Assembly: GCF_001748245.1 (NCBI RefSeq)
Contig: NZ_BDFO01000001.1
Span: 6,911,346-6,975,345 of the forward strand
DNA: 64,000 nt
Reading direction: 5' to 3'
From: Oligoflexus tunisiensis
GTDB lineage: Bacteria > Bdellovibrionota_B > Oligoflexia > Oligoflexales > Oligoflexaceae
Shown: positions 26,612-35,111 of the stretch, in pieces
Numbering within the stretch: the stretch's first letter is position 1
Layout of the letters: the number at the start of each line of letters is the position of its first letter
Position numbers and translations under genes: made by a program
Notes under the pieces: generated by a model
What the model was told of the DNA's origin: nothing
The model's database searches: none
The model's input: only the letters and a program-made list of their open reading frames with translations

Positions 26612-29302
26612 ATGGCGCACAAAAGACTCGATTCGTTCAGCTCCCATAAAACTCTGGTTGTGGACGGCGTTACGTATCACTACTTCAGTCTGCCTGATGC
26701 GGCAAAGAATGGACTGGGTGATATCTCCCGCCTGCCGATGACGCTCAAGGTCCTTTTGGAAAACCTGCTCCGCTATGAAGACGGCAGCATCGTGACCAAG
26801 GAAGATGTTAAAGCTCTTGAGCAGTGGCTTTCGACTAAAAAATCGCAGCATGAAATTGCCTATCACCCCGCGCGGGTCCTCATGCAGGATTTTACAGGTG
26901 TTCCCGGGGTTGTGGATCTGGCCGCCATGCGCCAGGCCATGATCGATCTGGGCGGCGACGCGAAGAAGATCAACCCATTGTCGCCGGTTGACCTTGTGAT
27001 CGACCATTCGGTGATGATCGACTACTACGGCACCCCCGATGCCTTTCAGAAAAACGTTGATCTTGAATTCGAGCGCAACGCCGAACGCTACGAATTCCTG
27101 AAGTGGGCTCAAAACTCCCTCGACAATTTCCGCGTCGTGCCGCCTGGAACCGGGATTTGCCATCAGGTGAACCTCGAATATCTGGCCAAAGTGGTCTGGA
27201 CGAAGGAAGAGGACGGTCAAAAATGGGCCTATCCGGATACCTGCGTCGGTACGGACTCGCATACCACCATGGTGAACGGCCTTGCCGTTCTGGGCTGGGG
27301 CGTCGGCGGTATCGAGGCCGAAGCCGCGATGCTGTCTCAGCCGGTGGCGATGGTTCTGCCCGAGGTCATCGGTTTCAAATTTACAGGTAAACTGAAAGAG
27401 GGCCTGACCGCCACTGACCTCGTGTTGACCGTGACCGAAAAATTGCGGAAGCTCGGCGTTGTCGAGAAGTTCGTGGAATTCTTCGGCCCCGGCCTTGATG
27501 AACTTGGTCTCGCCGACCGTGCAACGCTTGCCAACATGGCTCCCGAATACGGCGCCACCTGCGGATTCTTTCCGATTGACGATGAAACCCTGCGTTACCT
27601 CCGCTTTACCGGTCGTGATGAACACAGCGTGAAACTGGTGGAAGCCTACGCCAAGGCCCAGGGCATGTGGCGTGACAATGCGGTGGAAGCCGTTTACACC
27701 CAGGTCGTGGAGCTGGATCTCAACACCGTCGAGCCCAGCATCGCGGGCCCGTCCCGTCCACAGGATCGTATTCCCCTGAGCAAGGCCGCCAGCAATTTCC
27801 ATGAATGCCTGCCCAGGAACTTCAAGGTTGTCGAAGCGGACCTGAAGAAATGCGCGCCCGTGGAAGGTGAAAAATACACGCTGACCCACGGTGATATCGT
27901 GATCGCCTCGATCACCAGCTGCACCAACACCTCGAACCCCTCGGTTCTGATCGCGGCCGGTCTCTTGGCGAAAAAAGCCGTGGAAAAAGGCCTGCGTTCG
28001 AAGCCCTGGGTCAAAACTTCGCTGGCACCTGGATCCCAGGTTGTGAAGGACTATCTGGAAGCGGCAGGCCTGCAGCCGCATCTCGATACGCTCGGCTTTA
28101 ACATCGTCGGCTACGGCTGCACCACCTGTATCGGGAACTCTGGACCTCTGATGCCGAAAATTTCCAAGGCTGTTCAGGACAACAACCTGGTGGCCGCCGC
28201 GGTGCTGTCCGGCAACCGGAACTTCGAAGGCCGAATCAGTCCGGATGTGAAGGCCAACTACCTGGCCTCGCCTCCGCTGGTCGTGGCCTTTGCCCTGGCC
28301 GGTTCGATGACCATCGACATCACCACGGCTTCGCTCGGCAAAGGCTCCGATGGCAAGGACGTTTACCTCGCCGACATCTGGCCCAGCAATAGCGAGATTA
28401 CCAATGCGATCAGGAACTCGCTCAGCGCCACGATGTATAAACAACGCTATGCGAACGTCTTCGAAGGTCCGAAACAGTGGCAGCAGACCCCGGCTGGCAA
28501 AGGTTTGACCTTCAACTGGAATCCGAGCAGCACCTATGTGCGGCATCCCACGTACTTTGAAAACATGCCCCGTGAATCCGTGGGGCAGGACGATATCGTT
28601 GGCGCACGTGCCTTGGCGATTCTGGGCGACAGCGTGACGACCGATCACATTTCCCCCGCGGGCAATATCAAGAAGGATAGCCCGGCTGGCAAGTACTTGA
28701 TCGATCATGGCGTGACTCCGGTCGACTTCAACTCCTACGGTGCCCGCCGCGGGAACCATGAAGTGATGATGCGAGGCACCTTTGCCAACATTCGCATCAA
28801 GAACGAAATGCTGGATGGAAAGGAAGGCGGTTACACCAAATTCATTCCCACCGGCGAAGTCATGTCGATCTACGATGCCGCCATGCGTTACAAGGAAACG
28901 AAGACCCCACTCGTGGTCATCGGTGGCAAGGAATACGGGACCGGCTCCTCGCGTGACTGGGCCGCGAAAGGCACCAATCTTTTGGGTGTGCGCGCTGTGA
29001 TCACCGAAAGTTTCGAACGGATTCACCGCTCGAACCTCATCGGCATGGGCGTCCTGCCTCTCTTCTTCCTGCCCGGACAAAACCGGAAGACCTTGAACCT
29101 CACGGGCGATGAGACCTTCACTATCGAAGGCGTCCGCACCATGCGCCCAAGGCAGAACCTGAACTGCACGATTCAGCGCAAGGATGGAACCCGGGAAGTG
29201 ATCCAGGTGCAGAGCGCCATCTACAGCGAAGATGAGCTCGCCTACTTCGTGAATGGCGGAATTCTGCAGTATGTGCTGCGGCGTCTGGCCATCAACAGCT
29301 GA
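26612..29302 (+). CDS. acnA: Aconitate hydratase A
   Basis: The 896-residue TCA-cycle enzyme interconverts citrate and isocitrate with a [4Fe-4S] cluster. Cluster cysteines are in ITSCTNTSNPSV and GYGCTTCIGNSGPL. The swivelling domain has GKEYGTGSSRDWAAKG. The start at 26612 gives MAHKRLDSFSSHKTL, matching AcnA/IRP1 family N-termini, with GAGGTCTCC upstream; a longer frame from 26480 is not supported. A strong terminator follows. Confidence 0.97.
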   Translation: MAHKRLDSFSSHKTLVVDGVTYHYFSLPDAAKNGLGDISRLPMTLKVLLENLLRYEDGSIVTKEDVKALEQWLSTKKSQHEIAYHPARVLMQDFTGVPGVVDLAAMRQAMIDLGGDAKKINPLSPVDLVIDHSVMIDYYGTPDAFQKNVDLEFERNAERYEFLKWAQNSLDNFRVVPPGTGICHQVNLEYLAKVVWTKEEDGQKWAYPDTCVGTDSHTTMVNGLAVLGWGVGGIEAEAAMLSQPVAMVLPEVIGFKFTGKLKEGLTATDLVLTVTEKLRKLGVVEKFVEFFGPGLDELGLADRATLANMAPEYGATCGFFPIDDETLRYLRFTGRDEHSVKLVEAYAKAQGMWRDNAVEAVYTQVVELDLNTVEPSIAGPSRPQDRIPLSKAASNFHECLPRNFKVVEADLKKCAPVEGEKYTLTHGDIVIASITSCTNTSNPSVLIAAGLLAKKAVEKGLRSKPWVKTSLAPGSQVVKDYLEAAGLQPHLDTLGFNIVGYGCTTCIGNSGPLMPKISKAVQDNNLVAAAVLSGNRNFEGRISPDVKANYLASPPLVVAFALAGSMTIDITTASLGKGSDGKDVYLADIWPSNSEITNAIRNSLSATMYKQRYANVFEGPKQWQQTPAGKGLTFNWNPSSTYVRHPTYFENMPRESVGQDDIVGARALAILGDSVTTDHISPAGNIKKDSPAGKYLIDHGVTPVDFNSYGARRGNHEVMMRGTFANIRIKNEMLDGKEGGYTKFIPTGEVMSIYDAAMRYKETKTPLVVIGGKEYGTGSSRDWAAKGTNLLGVRAVITESFERIHRSNLIGMGVLPLFFLPGQNRKTLNLTGDETFTIEGVRTMRPRQNLNCTIQRKDGTREVIQVQSAIYSEDELAYFVNGGILQYVLRRLAINS

Positions 29303-29328
29303 GCACCCTTGATTTTACCGTCATCCAG

Positions 29329-29356
29329 GCAGTTCCTCGTGGAACTGCTTTTTTTT
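29329..29356 (+). terminator. Rho-independent terminator of acnA
   Basis: GCAGTTCC, loop TCGT, GGAACTGC forms a perfect 8-bp stem followed by eight T residues. Confidence 0.95.
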
Positions 29357-29509
29357 GGCCCTGCCCCATCCTGCGGGAATCGCGATCATTCCCCTTCAAT
29401 TTTTCATGGGTTCCAGATGCCGGCTGCATGAAATTTGATAAGTCCTTCCCAGGAAATCCTTAAAGGATATCCGTTTCTTCCGATAAAGCTTGCGGGAGAC
29501 GAAAAGGAC

Positions 29510-32320
29510 ATGACTCGCTTTTTCATCATGCTTTTCACCATACTGACGTTCTGGACGGATCGCACGCAGGCAGACCCTGTCGTGATCGGTCCGGCGACGA
29601 ATGGTGTGTGGCTGGGCCCCCATCTTGAAATCCTGAAGGATACGCCCGAGGGTCTGGACCTTGATGATCTGCGCTCGGGAGCGCATGATGCGGATTTTTT
29701 CTCGCGGCCCCAGAATGTCCCATCTCTCGGCTATTTCAGCGGTCACAGCTACTGGGCCCGCTTCACACTCGACAACCCCAATACGGCGGCCATTGATCTT
29801 CTCCTGGCCTCACGCTATGCGACGATCGACTTTATCACCTTGTACTGGCCCGATGCGGATGGCCGCTATCAATCGCTGACTCTGGGCGACTGCGTTGCCT
29901 GGTCCAAACGCCCTGTGCAGGCGCGGAATCCGGTGTTTCCGATTACGGTGCCCCCGGGTCAGCATACTTACTACGTGCATATGAAAACCAGCACCGCGGT
30001 CCAGTTTTCCCTGGCCCTCTGGACTCCCAGGAATTTTCTTCATTTTGAAGTGAAGGAATCCAATTTTCTTGGTCTTCTCTTTGGCGTCTGTTTTGTGATG
30101 TTCTTCTATAACTTGTTTATTTCCATTAAATTCAATTCCCGCGCCTATACCGCTTATGTCACTTACATCTTCTTTTATACGATCTTTGTCGCCATCTATC
30201 ATGGCGTCATGCAGCAGTATGTATTTCCAGACATGGAAAACGGCTGGATATTCAAGGATTTCATCTTTATCACCATCGACATCATCTCCATCTGCTGCGC
30301 AACGTTCTCCATTGAATTTCTCGACCTTAAAAAAAGCGCGCCCCGGCTGTGTCGTCTCCTCAGCGTCTTCCGCGTGCTGATGGCCATCAATATCGTCAAC
30401 TGGTTGACCTTCGAGCTGGGGGCCAAGCCCTTCACACTCGGCTGTAATTTCTTTTTCTCCGTTTCGTTGATGTTCATCGGCTTCTATCGCAGCTTCTCCT
30501 ATCGACCCGCCCGCTACTATACCTTGGGCTGGACGATCTTCCTGACGAGCAATCTAATCATGCTCCTTAGCAACAATGGATTCATCAATGGGACATCGAT
30601 CGGCGCCTGGGCTCAGTTCACCGGGGCCGTGCTCGAGCTCGTCCTGCTGTCCCTGGCTCTTGGCGAACGTGTGGCGCTGATCAACCACGAGCGTCAGGAG
30701 AGTCTCATGCAGCAGCGAAATCTCCAGGCTCAACTCATTGAGTCTGAACGCGATAAGGCTGCTGTTCAGGAGGCTCTCCTGGAGGAACGTGAGCAGCATA
30801 TCCGCAGCCTCGATCGCCTCGTCTACGAGCGAACACGGGATATTCAGTCGATTCTGGCCACGATCAATCAGGGCATCCTGACCATTGGCTTGCGCGATGG
30901 CACACTTCATATCGGCTCGGAGTATTCCCATTATCTCAGCACGATCGTCTCCACCCCTGATATTTCCGATCAGGATCCCTTCGTGCTCATCTTTGGGCGC
31001 AGCCAATTGCCTTCGGAAGTGATCGATCAAATGAGGCAGGTCATCTTCAGTTGCATCGGGGATCCTGACCTCAGTTATGAGGTCAACAGCGATCTCCTGA
31101 TCCGCGATGTGATCCTGCATCAGGATGATGGCACGACGCTTTACCTTGAAATCGACTGGCTGCCTGTGCTCGGCCATGAGAACCGGATCGACAAGATGCT
31201 TGTCATCCTGCGGGACGTGACCCAGCTTCGGATTCTGCGTGAGCAGGCGCGTTCTCAGGAGAAGGAACTTCTCATCACGGGCGAGTTGACCACCCGGAAA
31301 GGGCGCAAGTTTCCGCAGTTTCATCAGCGCACGCGCCGTGAAATCGAGGATATCAGCAAAAAGGCGGCGTCCATCGATCGCCAGAGCATCCTGCGTTTTC
31401 TTCATACCCTTAAAGGTGACGCCCGGGTCTATGAACTGCGAACGCTGACCCAGTGCATCCACGAGGCGGAATCCACCGTGCTCAGCCTCGACGTCATGAG
31501 CCCGCGTGATGTGCTGGGCGTCATGACGATTATCCTGAACCTTCTGCAGCTTTATGACGAAATCTGGAGAGTGCGGCTCGGCTTTCAGCAGGATCTGACG
31601 GATCGCCCTTCCATCCCGGAGGACCTCTCCACCCGTCTTTTCCACTTTCTTGAGGATGTCATGCAGGGTGGGCCGCAATCCCTGCAGGAGCCATCCAAAC
31701 AGCTTTATCAGCAGTGGAATGAAGTGCTGGCCTGCAGTCTGGAAGCCGTGCTCCATGATCCGGTTCAGAATCTCAAGGATCTCGCCCGGGATTTGAAAAA
31801 AGCGGTGCCTCTGGTGGTCTTTCAAGGGAGGACCTGGGCCATACCTCAGGAATTTCACGCCAGGCTGAGCCAGGCCTTTGGCCACATCCTCGCCAATTCC
31901 ATGGATCATGGCATCGAGGCGCGTGATGAACGTCTCCGGAAAGGCAAGAATGAATATGGAACCATCTTCTTCACCCAGGAATATAGCGCTGGCTCGCTGC
32001 GGGTGACCTATCGCGATGATGGGCGTGGACTCAACGTTGGGGCCTTGCGTGCCAAGGCTAAAAACCGCGATGCGACGCTGCAGGAGCTGGCGGAAATGAT
32101 TTTCCAGTCGGGTCTCTCGACTTCGCAGGAGACGTCCCTGATTTCCGGCCGCGGGATCGGCATGGAGGCGGTGCGTGAACTCCTGGAAAGCCTGGGGGGC
32201 AGCATTATGATCGACGTCGGGGAACCCCACAAAGAGAATCCCGACTTTCATGACTTCGCACTGATTATAAACTTTCCGCTTCGAGAAAACGGAACCACAT
32301 TCAACGAAAAATCAGCCTGA
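29510..32320 (+). CDS. 7TMR-DISM sensor protein with HPt and CheA-like ATPase domains
   Basis: The 936-residue protein has a signal peptide and a periplasmic 7TMR-DISMED2-like domain (residues ~25-175, SRPQNVPSLGYFSGHSYWAR). Seven membrane helices follow (~180-395), then a coiled coil (~400-455) and a PAS-like segment (~460-575). An HPt-like helix carries His632 in FLHTLKGDARVYEL. The ATPase domain has N-box HILANSMDHGIEAR, YRDDGRGLN and SGRGIGMEAVRELL. This order is like CheA without the P2 and CheW-like parts. No response regulator is adjacent. The start at 29510 begins the signal peptide; AAAAGGAC precedes it. Confidence 0.82.
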   Translation: MTRFFIMLFTILTFWTDRTQADPVVIGPATNGVWLGPHLEILKDTPEGLDLDDLRSGAHDADFFSRPQNVPSLGYFSGHSYWARFTLDNPNTAAIDLLLASRYATIDFITLYWPDADGRYQSLTLGDCVAWSKRPVQARNPVFPITVPPGQHTYYVHMKTSTAVQFSLALWTPRNFLHFEVKESNFLGLLFGVCFVMFFYNLFISIKFNSRAYTAYVTYIFFYTIFVAIYHGVMQQYVFPDMENGWIFKDFIFITIDIISICCATFSIEFLDLKKSAPRLCRLLSVFRVLMAINIVNWLTFELGAKPFTLGCNFFFSVSLMFIGFYRSFSYRPARYYTLGWTIFLTSNLIMLLSNNGFINGTSIGAWAQFTGAVLELVLLSLALGERVALINHERQESLMQQRNLQAQLIESERDKAAVQEALLEEREQHIRSLDRLVYERTRDIQSILATINQGILTIGLRDGTLHIGSEYSHYLSTIVSTPDISDQDPFVLIFGRSQLPSEVIDQMRQVIFSCIGDPDLSYEVNSDLLIRDVILHQDDGTTLYLEIDWLPVLGHENRIDKMLVILRDVTQLRILREQARSQEKELLITGELTTRKGRKFPQFHQRTRREIEDISKKAASIDRQSILRFLHTLKGDARVYELRTLTQCIHEAESTVLSLDVMSPRDVLGVMTIILNLLQLYDEIWRVRLGFQQDLTDRPSIPEDLSTRLFHFLEDVMQGGPQSLQEPSKQLYQQWNEVLACSLEAVLHDPVQNLKDLARDLKKAVPLVVFQGRTWAIPQEFHARLSQAFGHILANSMDHGIEARDERLRKGKNEYGTIFFTQEYSAGSLRVTYRDDGRGLNVGALRAKAKNRDATLQELAEMIFQSGLSTSQETSLISGRGIGMEAVRELLESLGGSIMIDVGEPHKENPDFHDFALIINFPLRENGTTFNEKSA

Positions 32321-33070
32321 TTAGAACGCGAGGCCGATTTCGAGACCGACCAAAGGAAGGGCCTGCTTTTCAAAATCCTGGAGCAGATTCCGTACCTTCT
32401 CGCGCACCAGATTTTCCTGGGAAATGCGGGCCTCCTCAAGGTTGTCAGCGGCACCGATGGTGCGATCGCTCGCCTGCGAGTTCTTGACATTCACATGGGT
32501 TTCAATTCGCGATTGACCATGGAGAGGTTGCGTGGCGCCGCCGTACCAGCCCAGGAAGAGGGGACCAAACGTAAAGCGCTGGCCGACACTGGCCCGCAGG
32601 AGGTCCTGCCGGGTCTCGGTGCGCAGATCAACAGCAAAGCTGGTGTTGCTCGGCATCTCGGAATCGCTGTCTTCAAAGATCAGCGGGCTTTCCACATGAC
32701 TGCGAATCCTCACCCTTCGATGGGCCGAGGCGAGACCCACATAAAAGCTGCCGCCAAATGGATAAACCAGGGCTCCCAGTGACCACTGGGGACCAAAGTC
32801 AACGGTAAAAGGCAGGGTAAGGAAGGGACTGCGGATGGCAAAGTCCTCCTGGGACACCAGTTTCTTGCTGGGTACCCCGACCTCAACGTTGACCGGCAGG
32901 GCCCAGCTGTAGGTGCCTTGAATCGCCAGGAAGCGATTGAGGTTCAGGCTCATCACGGCGCCATTGGCCTCGGGAATACTCGTGAGCAAACCCAAATGAA
33001 AGGTTTTGTCCCCGGCCAGCAAAGGGCCGGTGAAGAAAAGAAGGATCAACCCAAGTCCCAGGCGTAGCAT
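32321..33070 (-). CDS. Hypothetical exported protein, likely outer-membrane barrel
   Basis: The 249-residue protein has a signal peptide (LGLGLILLFFTGPLLAG) and a stretch of beta-strand-like segments rich in Gly and aromatics (WSLGALVYPFGGSFYVGLAS, RFTFGPLFLGWYGGATQ). The last residues are LEIGLAF with terminal Phe. This suggests a small outer-membrane barrel. It follows a lipoprotein gene by 14 bp on the same strand and is probably co-transcribed with it. Its stop abuts the stop of the 7TM sensor. Confidence 0.65.
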   Translation of the reverse strand: MLRLGLGLILLFFTGPLLAGDKTFHLGLLTSIPEANGAVMSLNLNRFLAIQGTYSWALPVNVEVGVPSKKLVSQEDFAIRSPFLTLPFTVDFGPQWSLGALVYPFGGSFYVGLASAHRRVRIRSHVESPLIFEDSDSEMPSNTSFAVDLRTETRQDLLRASVGQRFTFGPLFLGWYGGATQPLHGQSRIETHVNVKNSQASDRTIGAADNLEEARISQENLVREKVRNLLQDFEKQALPLVGLEIGLAF

Positions 33071-33084
33071 GGGGCACGCTCCGC

Positions 33085-34224
33085 TTATTTCTGATTCTGG
33101 GATGGATCATCACCATTCTGTCCCGGATCGTTCTGATCCGGAAGATCGGGCTTGGGATCAGGATCCTTGCCAGGACCTGGATTCTCTTCTGGAGGAGGCC
33201 CCTTGCCACCGTTCGTCAAGGCACATACTTCACGCTTTTCGAGATCGATGCGGAAACTGCGTGACGACGCATCCGGCATACCATAGCCGATGGTATCGAC
33301 CAGTTTGAATTGCTGGCCGTTCGGAGATTCGGGATAGAGCGCGATTCGGCGACTGTAGACAAGGCTTTCCGGTTGACCTTCCACGCGCCAGCCGTTTTTC
33401 ACTTCCAGAGCCTGCCAGGTTCTTTTTTTGGCATAACTCATCCGCAGAAAGTCCTGGGTACCTTCCGGAGCATTGTCATAGATGCCTTTGGCCACGATCG
33501 CTTCCAAATCCAGTCGCTGATTATCAGCCACCGCTTCATGGACGAACGAAAAGCGGAATGATCGCTCATCCGGACCCTGAAGATCGATGGCTTCATCCTG
33601 CTCATGAACGACCTGCATCGCGATATCGGCTTTTATGAGCTCATGGGTGTCCGTTTTTTCAAAGCTGGACGCACCATCCAGCTTCACACCCAGCTCAAAG
33701 AAGACAAGTTTGGTGACCGTATCAATGGAACCGGGAAGACTGGGATTGAGCTGCGACACATCGCTGGCTCGCAGCTTGGACAAAACTGCGGTTTCGAGCA
33801 GAGGACGGATATCGCCATACTCTTCCATTGCAAAAAGGTCCTGAGGATTGTCCAGGATCCTGCACTGACCTGGCGCCAGAGAGCCCAGGAGGCTCAGGCC
33901 ATAGTTATGCTCGGTGTGCGCATTCCGTACAACGGAATCACGAAACTGGCGGAAGAGGGAGCGGAACAGCACCCGACCTTCATCCTGATAACGTTCCAGA
34001 AAAGCGCGAGCGCCTTCCTTTTTTAATTCCTCAAGGCGGGCGAGATTATCTTCCATGGAGTTCCATGACAGGTAGAGACGCCCGGACTGATCTGCGGAGT
34101 GGGCTGCCTTGGTTTCTGATGCCTTGTCTTTTTTCCCCAGCTGGACTGTCAAACTTTTACAAGCGCCAAAAGCCAGCACGAGCGAAGGACCTAAGGTCAG
34201 AGACAGCAATAGTTTTCGAGACAT
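33085..34224 (-). CDS. Hypothetical lipoprotein
   Basis: The 379-residue protein has a lipobox (LVLAFGACKS, Cys22), a helical region (RLEELKKEGARAFLERYQDE) and a C-terminal Pro/Asp/Asn-rich tail after residue ~345 that looks disordered. Cysteines in APGQCRIL and KREVCALT could form a disulfide. I recognise no family. It is first of a two-gene unit with the barrel-like protein; GGAGAGGG precedes the ATG. Confidence 0.65.
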   Translation of the reverse strand: MSRKLLLSLTLGPSLVLAFGACKSLTVQLGKKDKASETKAAHSADQSGRLYLSWNSMEDNLARLEELKKEGARAFLERYQDEGRVLFRSLFRQFRDSVVRNAHTEHNYGLSLLGSLAPGQCRILDNPQDLFAMEEYGDIRPLLETAVLSKLRASDVSQLNPSLPGSIDTVTKLVFFELGVKLDGASSFEKTDTHELIKADIAMQVVHEQDEAIDLQGPDERSFRFSFVHEAVADNQRLDLEAIVAKGIYDNAPEGTQDFLRMSYAKKRTWQALEVKNGWRVEGQPESLVYSRRIALYPESPNGQQFKLVDTIGYGMPDASSRSFRIDLEKREVCALTNGGKGPPPEENPGPGKDPDPKPDLPDQNDPGQNGDDPSQNQK

Positions 34225-34597
34225 GATGAGCCCTCTCCAAAGTTAACAGACGTAAGCGATGTCTTGGGGATTTTTTCGATTCTTAAATAATGCAAAACAT
34301 TGGCCAGCAGGTCATGGCGCTCAAGGCGTTGAAGGTCTTTGATTCCGTTGGACTTTTGTGCGTTTAATGCTGCCTATGAGTAAGAATGCAGCCTCGTCTT
34401 TTGCAAATGTCGAAACTCTAAACAAAGCTGATCAGACCCAGGTCGGGTCAGGTCGTGTTGCCATGAAAAACAATGGATTAAGATCCTCCGCCTGGCAGCT
34501 TGTGCATATCAGGAGGTCGTGTGTTGTTCAGGTCGTTGGGGTGTTCAGCAGGAGGAAAACTGAGGTGCCCCAGGAGGCACCTCTGAATTCGGAGTTG
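34225..34597. other. Non-coding region between two minus-strand genes
   Basis: These 373 bases hold the presumed promoter of the lipoprotein gene at the left (TATTTAAGAAT-like AT-rich stretch on the minus strand near 34280-34290) and the terminator of the small membrane gene at the right. A plus-strand frame crosses the region but lacks a ribosome binding site and runs antisense into the neighbouring gene. Confidence 0.5.
34562..34583 (-). terminator. Terminator of the small sigma-54-dependent gene
   Basis: On the minus strand GAGGTGCC, loop TCCTGG, GGCACCTC (8-bp stem) lies 14 bases after the stop and is followed by AGTTTTCC. Confidence 0.65.
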
Positions 34598-35014
34598 TTA
34601 CATGGAGAACAGGACTCCGCTGCTTTCAGCATCGGGAAAGAAAAAGAGAATGACAGAGGCAAGAACGAGGAACGCGACGATACAGAAAATAAACAGAAGT
34701 CGATCATGAACGCTCGGCCTGGAATCGAACCGCTGGGGTTCAGAAGCAAAGGCCAAATGTTGTGAGGCTCGGTAATAGACCTGGCCGTTCTCCCAGGATG
34801 TTTCCAGAAGTCCACGATGGGCGGATCGGTCCAGACTGCGTTTGACTCTTCGTTTCGCCAGTGCCGTTTCCTTGTGGGTGGCCATCAGCTCGGAAAGACG
34901 GTCACGGCGATCGTAGAGGCAGCTGAATATCTCCTCAAGATTGAGTGGCCCTGCCTGCTCCTGTACGACGCGAATCAGTTCGGACTCCAGATTCGCATCA
35001 TTCGATTCCAGCAA
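34598..35014 (-). CDS. Small protein with winged-helix-like region and C-terminal membrane anchor
   Basis: The 138-residue protein is helical at the N-terminus (ELIRVVQEQAGPLNLEEIFS, RVKRSLDRSAHRGLLETSWE, NGQVYYRAS), a pattern like a winged-helix domain. The C-terminus is one membrane helix (LLFIFCIVAFLVLASVILFFF). The TTG start at 35014 is chosen because GGAG lies 7 bases before it and a sigma-54 promoter at 35055-35070 would start transcription about 30 bases upstream; an ATG at 35071 would lie before that promoter. It is directly downstream of the NtrC-like regulator gene and is its probable target. The function is unknown. Confidence 0.62.
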   Translation of the reverse strand: MLESNDANLESELIRVVQEQAGPLNLEEIFSCLYDRRDRLSELMATHKETALAKRRVKRSLDRSAHRGLLETSWENGQVYYRASQHLAFASEPQRFDSRPSVHDRLLFIFCIVAFLVLASVILFFFPDAESSGVLFSM

Positions 35015-35054
35015 GGCACGACTCCAGAAAAAAAAGCAGTGTAAGGAACTGGAG

Positions 35055-35070
35055 TGCAGAATATGTGCCA
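35055..35070 (-). promoter_or_regulatory. Sigma-54 (-24/-12) promoter
   Basis: On the minus strand the sequence is TGGCACATATTCTGCA, against the consensus TGGCACG-N4-TTGCA. The invariant GG and GC are present with exact 10-bp spacing; only two other positions differ. It lies just after the stop of a sigma-54 activator gene and about 40 bases before the TTG start of the small membrane protein gene. Confidence 0.82.
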
Positions 35071-35111
35071 TGCACTCGGGGCCGGGAAAGCCCTTCCCCA
35101 CGTGCCTGGTG

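Noticed and set aside
26543..29080. An 845-codon open frame on the minus strand
   Set aside because: It is entirely antisense to aconitase, has no recognisable domain and a His/Gly-rich composition typical of a shadow frame in GC-rich DNA.
30554..32251. A 565-codon open frame on the minus strand
   Set aside because: It is antisense to the 7TM sensor, which has clear domains.
34358..34765. A 135-codon plus-strand frame
   Set aside because: It has no ribosome binding site and half of it is antisense to the small sigma-54-dependent gene; composition is not protein-like.
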